From Alphaproteobacteria bacterium (GTDB taxonomy: Bacteria; Pseudomonadota; Alphaproteobacteria; UBA9219), in assembly GCA_031291435.1 (NCBI GenBank), contig JARLJC010000338.1:1-60783 (forward strand): a DNA stretch of 60,783 nt. Reading direction: 5' to 3'. Position numbers and translations under genes: made by a program. The notes below the pieces were generated by a model. The model saw only the letters and a list, made by a program, of their open reading frames with translations, was not told the origin of the DNA and made no database searches. This document shows positions 58,073 through 60,783 of this stretch, one piece after another. The first letter of the stretch is position 1. Each line of letters begins with the position of its first letter.

Positions 58073-58636
58073 TTAGAAGCCCGGGCTGTTTTCGCCCACA
58101 TAGGGGACAAAGTGCGGACGGTTGGAGCCCTTCTTGAAATAATCCAGTTCCTGACAGGGGAGAGGCGGCAGATGCGAACGGTTGTTGCCGGCAAAACTGG
58201 GATAGGAATCGTCTTCCAGCGCGGTTGGGCCATTATAGAAAAGGGGGTAATTGGTAAGCGCGTTCCAGAGACCAAAATCGCCGCGCACTTCGGGCGGCAC
58301 GAACAGGTTCAGATGGCCGTTGCTTATGGTGGAACTGTCATAAAGATTCTGGGGGATCATATAATATTGACCCGACACCCGGTAATCGCCCTTGTCCATC
58401 ACCGCATCGATAAAGACCGTATTGCGATCTTCCACGGCGAGCGTGATGACATTGCCGTTCTGGGTGAAAACGGTAACCGCACGGGCGGCATGGCCCCAAT
58501 GGCAGCTCGCAATGGCTTTGTCCTGTCCCAGTTCGGGATGCTCATCCCCGGCGCGCGCTTCCGTCACCAAAGCGGTTGAGGCCAGACCGGCCATACCGAG
58601 ACCGGCAATTGCCTTAAAAGCGCGTTCGAAGGCCAT
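58073..58636 (-). CDS. Unrecognised exported protein, first gene of the T4BSS locus
   Basis: 187 residues. Signal peptide (AIAGLGMAGLASTALVTEARAG). Mature part beta-rich: RAVTVFTQNGNVITLAVEDRN, VFIDAVMDKGDYRVSGQYYM, then a Pro/Phe/Tyr-rich C-terminal half with two cysteines. It is divergent from the peptide-binding protein gene and begins the 17-kb minus-strand string. Function unknown; a surface or periplasmic accessory of the secretion/pilus machine is inferred only from position. Confidence 0.68.
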   Translation of the reverse strand: MAFERAFKAIAGLGMAGLASTALVTEARAGDEHPELGQDKAIASCHWGHAARAVTVFTQNGNVITLAVEDRNTVFIDAVMDKGDYRVSGQYYMIPQNLYDSSTISNGHLNLFVPPEVRGDFGLWNALTNYPLFYNGPTALEDDSYPSFAGNNRSHLPPLPCQELDYFKKGSNRPHFVPYVGENSPGF

Positions 58637-58724
58637 TTATTTCTCCGCTGAAAAATTCTACAAAAAAGGCATTCTCGACTGCGGTTACTCTACACGAAAA
58701 CCGCCTCTTTTCCCAAACCCGCAA

Positions 58725-58754
58725 TTGATTTCATGGCTGCAAAAAGCCTATGGT
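58725..58754 (+). promoter_or_regulatory. Candidate promoter for the peptide-binding protein gene
   Basis: TTGATT and TATGGT hexamers 18 bases apart, ending 29 bases before the ATG at 58783. Confidence 0.4.
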
Positions 58755-58782
58755 TAACGAATAAATCCGCTATGATCGGGCC

Positions 58783-60603
58783 ATGTCCTTCTCCGCCAAG
58801 CCTTTTCTGAAAAACATCCTTATCGCCTGCGTGCTGCTGACCCCGGTCGCGGCAATAGCGACGCCGCAGCCGGTCGAGGCCCTGGCAATGACAGGCACGC
58901 CGCTTTACCCGACCAATTTCACCCATTTCAGTTACACCAATCCCGATGCGCCCAAGGGCGGCATTCTCAAGCTCGGCACCACCGGCACTTACGACAGCCT
59001 CAACCCCTTCATCATTCGCGGCCAGCCGCCTTTCGGCCTCGGCTCCGGCACCATGTCGCTGGTCTATGAAAGTTTGATGACGCGGGGATGGGACGAACCC
59101 TTCACGTTGTATGGGTTGATCGCGCAGACGGTCGAAGTGGCCGACGACCGTTCCAGCATCATTTTCAACCTCAATCCCGCCGCGCATTTTTCCGACGGCA
59201 CCCCCATCACCGCCGAAGACGTTCTGTTCTCGTATGAGACATTGCGCGACAAAGGCCGCCTCAACCACCGCACTTATTATAAAAAGGTCGCCGTCGCCGA
59301 GAAACTCGGGCCGCTCCGCGTCAAATTCACTTTCAAGCCCGACAATAAGGGCGTGATCGACCGCGAGATGCCGCTGATCATGGGATTGATGCCGGTGATC
59401 CCGAAACATGACTGGGCCAACCGCGATTTCAACCAGACCAGTTTGCGCGCCCCCGTCGGCAGCGGCCCCTATAAAGTCTCCGCCATCGATGTCGGCCGTT
59501 CCATCACCTATGAGCGCGACCCGAAATGGTGGGCGCAGACTCTGCCCGCCATGCGCGGCCTCTACAACTTCAACAAAATCCGCATCGATTATTACCGCGA
59601 CGACAGCGTGTCGCTGCAGGCCTTCAAGGCCGGGCAATATGATCTGCGCCGCGAAAGCGACCCGACCAAATGGGCGACCGCCTATGATTTCCCCGCCGCG
59701 CATGAAAACCGCGTGCGGCTTGAGGAACTGGGCCACCACCGCACCGAACCGGCCTATGGATTCATTTTCAATACACGGCGATCGCCTTTCACCGACCCCG
59801 CTTTGCGCGCGGCATTGGAATATAGTTTTGAATTCAACTGGGTGAACAAGAACCTGTTCCACGGCATGTATAAACGGATCGATAGTTTCTTTCCCAATTC
59901 GGAACTGGCGGCGCCGCCTTTGCCGGAAGGCGAGGAACGCGACATTCTTGAAAAATATCGCGGGCAGATTCCCGATTCCGTTTTCACCGATCCCCTCACG
60001 CCGCCCGAAGCGCCGGATGAAGAATCTTTCCGCACCGAGCTTCTCACCGCCAAGAATATGCTGAAAGAAGCGGGGTATGAAGTCGTCAACGACCAGCTTA
60101 TCGGCACGGATGGTAAGCCGGTCATGTTCGAAATCATGCTGAGCGACCCGATCGAGGAAAAAGTCGCGCTCAACTGGGCGCACTCGCTGCGGCGCCTCGG
60201 CATCACCGCCACTATCCACACCGTCGATAGCGCGCAATATCAGTCGCGCCTCGCCGGATTCGATTTCGACGTCACGCTCAATAAATGGTTCAATTCCTTG
60301 TCGCCCGGCAACGAGCAGATGTATTTCTGGGGCAGCGCTGCGGCCGACCAAAAGGGCAGCCGCAATTATGCGGGCGTCAAAGACCCGGTGGTGGATGATC
60401 TCGCCGCCGCTATTCCCAATGCCCGCACCCGCGCCGATCTTGTCGCCGCCACGCATGCGCTCGACCGCGTTCTGATGTCGGGCCATTATATGCTGCCGCT
60501 TTATTATCAGGGCGCCGACGACATCGCTTCATGGACGAGCTTGCATCATCCCGACAAAATGTCGCTCTACGGCAATGTGCTGGAAGCCTGGTGGGGTCAG
60601 TAA
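58783..60603 (+). CDS. ABC transporter solute-binding protein, family 5 (YejA-like)
   Basis: 606 residues with a signal peptide (NILIACVLLTPVAAIATPQP). SBP family 5 features: YTNPDAPKGGILKLG, TYDSLNPFIIRG, the SDGTPITAEDVLFSYETL motif, PVGSGPYKV, YERDPKWWA, YRDDSVSLQAFKAGQYD, and the long C-terminal lobe. This pattern and length fit YejA-type proteins that bind oligopeptides or microcin C-like peptides in the periplasm. The expected permease genes yejB/yejE do not follow; instead the end of an IS30-type element comes 43 bases later. Confidence 0.92.
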   Translation: MSFSAKPFLKNILIACVLLTPVAAIATPQPVEALAMTGTPLYPTNFTHFSYTNPDAPKGGILKLGTTGTYDSLNPFIIRGQPPFGLGSGTMSLVYESLMTRGWDEPFTLYGLIAQTVEVADDRSSIIFNLNPAAHFSDGTPITAEDVLFSYETLRDKGRLNHRTYYKKVAVAEKLGPLRVKFTFKPDNKGVIDREMPLIMGLMPVIPKHDWANRDFNQTSLRAPVGSGPYKVSAIDVGRSITYERDPKWWAQTLPAMRGLYNFNKIRIDYYRDDSVSLQAFKAGQYDLRRESDPTKWATAYDFPAAHENRVRLEELGHHRTEPAYGFIFNTRRSPFTDPALRAALEYSFEFNWVNKNLFHGMYKRIDSFFPNSELAAPPLPEGEERDILEKYRGQIPDSVFTDPLTPPEAPDEESFRTELLTAKNMLKEAGYEVVNDQLIGTDGKPVMFEIMLSDPIEEKVALNWAHSLRRLGITATIHTVDSAQYQSRLAGFDFDVTLNKWFNSLSPGNEQMYFWGSAAADQKGSRNYAGVKDPVVDDLAAAIPNARTRADLVAATHALDRVLMSGHYMLPLYYQGADDIASWTSLHHPDKMSLYGNVLEAWWGQ

Positions 60604-60644
60604 GCGAAAATGGCCTGGCCCATTAAGGCATCGCCCCCGTTAGC

Positions 60645-60666
60645 GTCATCCCGGCGCAAGCCGGGA
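60645..60666. repeat. Palindrome GTCATCCCGG, family C variant, truncated
   Basis: GTCATCCCGGC / GCCGGGA arms; the right arm should continue to ATGAC but changes after GGGA to the insertion-sequence end. Suggests insertion at or in the palindrome. Confidence 0.6.
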
Positions 60667-60783
60667 GGTGGATTCACATTTGAAGTGCAACAGTTGGAGG
60701 TGGGAGGAGAATACCTCGGCGGGGGTTTTGAAGCCAAGGCATTTTCTGGGTGTGGAGTTAAGGATATGAGCGAGGTGCTGAAC
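60646..60783 (-). mobile_element. 3' end of an IS30-family transposase gene, cut by the window edge
   Basis: The minus-strand frame from 60783 to the TGA at 60646-60648 encodes 45 residues containing HILNSTPRKCLGFKTPAEVF, the conserved C-terminal motif of IS30-family transposases. The reading frame runs into the flanking palindrome before stopping, so the exact border of the element cannot be set; the segment from about 60667 (TGGATTCACATTTGAAGTGC) is likely its terminal inverted repeat. The remainder lies beyond the window. Confidence 0.82.

Noticed and set aside
58690-60486. Open frame of 598 codons on the minus strand
   Set aside because: Mirror of the peptide-binding protein gene, which has a clear family match, signal peptide and promoter.
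1-60783. CRISPR arrays, rRNA genes and tRNA genes
   Set aside because: No regularly spaced direct repeats, no rRNA-like stretches and no cloverleaf with a convincing T-loop were noticed by eye; a tRNA scan was not possible.

Overview
The window is GC-rich chromosomal DNA of an alphaproteobacterium. The evidence is a gatC-gatA-gatB operon, an aerobic-type cobS, a fabZ-lpxA pair (so a lipid A outer membrane), a pal lipoprotein, an RHH_4-type regulator, a DUF6456-like protein and a phage structural cluster built from gene families typical of alphaproteobacterial gene transfer agents (DUF2460, DUF2163, NlpC/P60, gp15-like tail tip). I cannot fix the order; the genes fit Rhodospirillales-like or Micavibrio-like lineages, but that is a guess.

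Layout. 0-16.3 kb is mostly housekeeping: fluC, fabF, nth, cobS, gatBAC, an unknown Tat-exported protein, ruvX, an RHH regulator, pal, fabZ-lpxA, two GT4 glycosyltransferases flanking two type IV prepilins, and a prephenate dehydratase gene. 16.3-36.2 kb is a phage-derived particle cluster, almost all on the minus strand, running from small/large terminase through portal, protease, HK97 capsid, connectors, tail tip, lysis genes and fibres. It has no integrase, repressor or replication gene. 36.4-41.3 kb returns to housekeeping and small genes (BamE-like lipoprotein, DUF6456-like, CCA-adding enzyme, HAD phosphatase, mltG, yggS). 41.3-58.6 kb is one long minus-strand locus for an IncI-plasmid-like type IVB secretion/thin-pilus machine: unknown exported proteins, lytic transglycosylase, DsbC-like protein, DotD-DotC-DotB-IcmT, then PilL/N/O/P/Q/R-like proteins. 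58.7-60.6 kb is a family-5 peptide-binding protein, followed by the end of an IS30-type transposase cut by the window edge.

The strongest candidate for something new is in the particle cluster. The portal protein (32914-34662) carries a very acidic linker and then a C-terminal domain that looks like a polymorphic-toxin tip. It is followed at once by a translationally coupled small gene and two tandem CPCC-type cysteine-rich genes that look like immunity genes, in AT-richer DNA. If right, the particle would carry a toxin at its DNA-exit vertex while the producing lineage carries the antidotes, which would make DNA transfer kin-selective. The same cluster lacks any recognisable tail tube or normal tape measure gene and has a large propeller-like insertion in the tail-tip protein.

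The second notable system is the chromosomal Dot/Icm-like and thin-pilus locus, whose order matches the traHIJK and pilL-R order of IncI plasmids, with no relaxase in view and several unrecognised exported proteins at its promoter-proximal end. Several families of long palindromes are scattered between genes and sometimes form gene ends.
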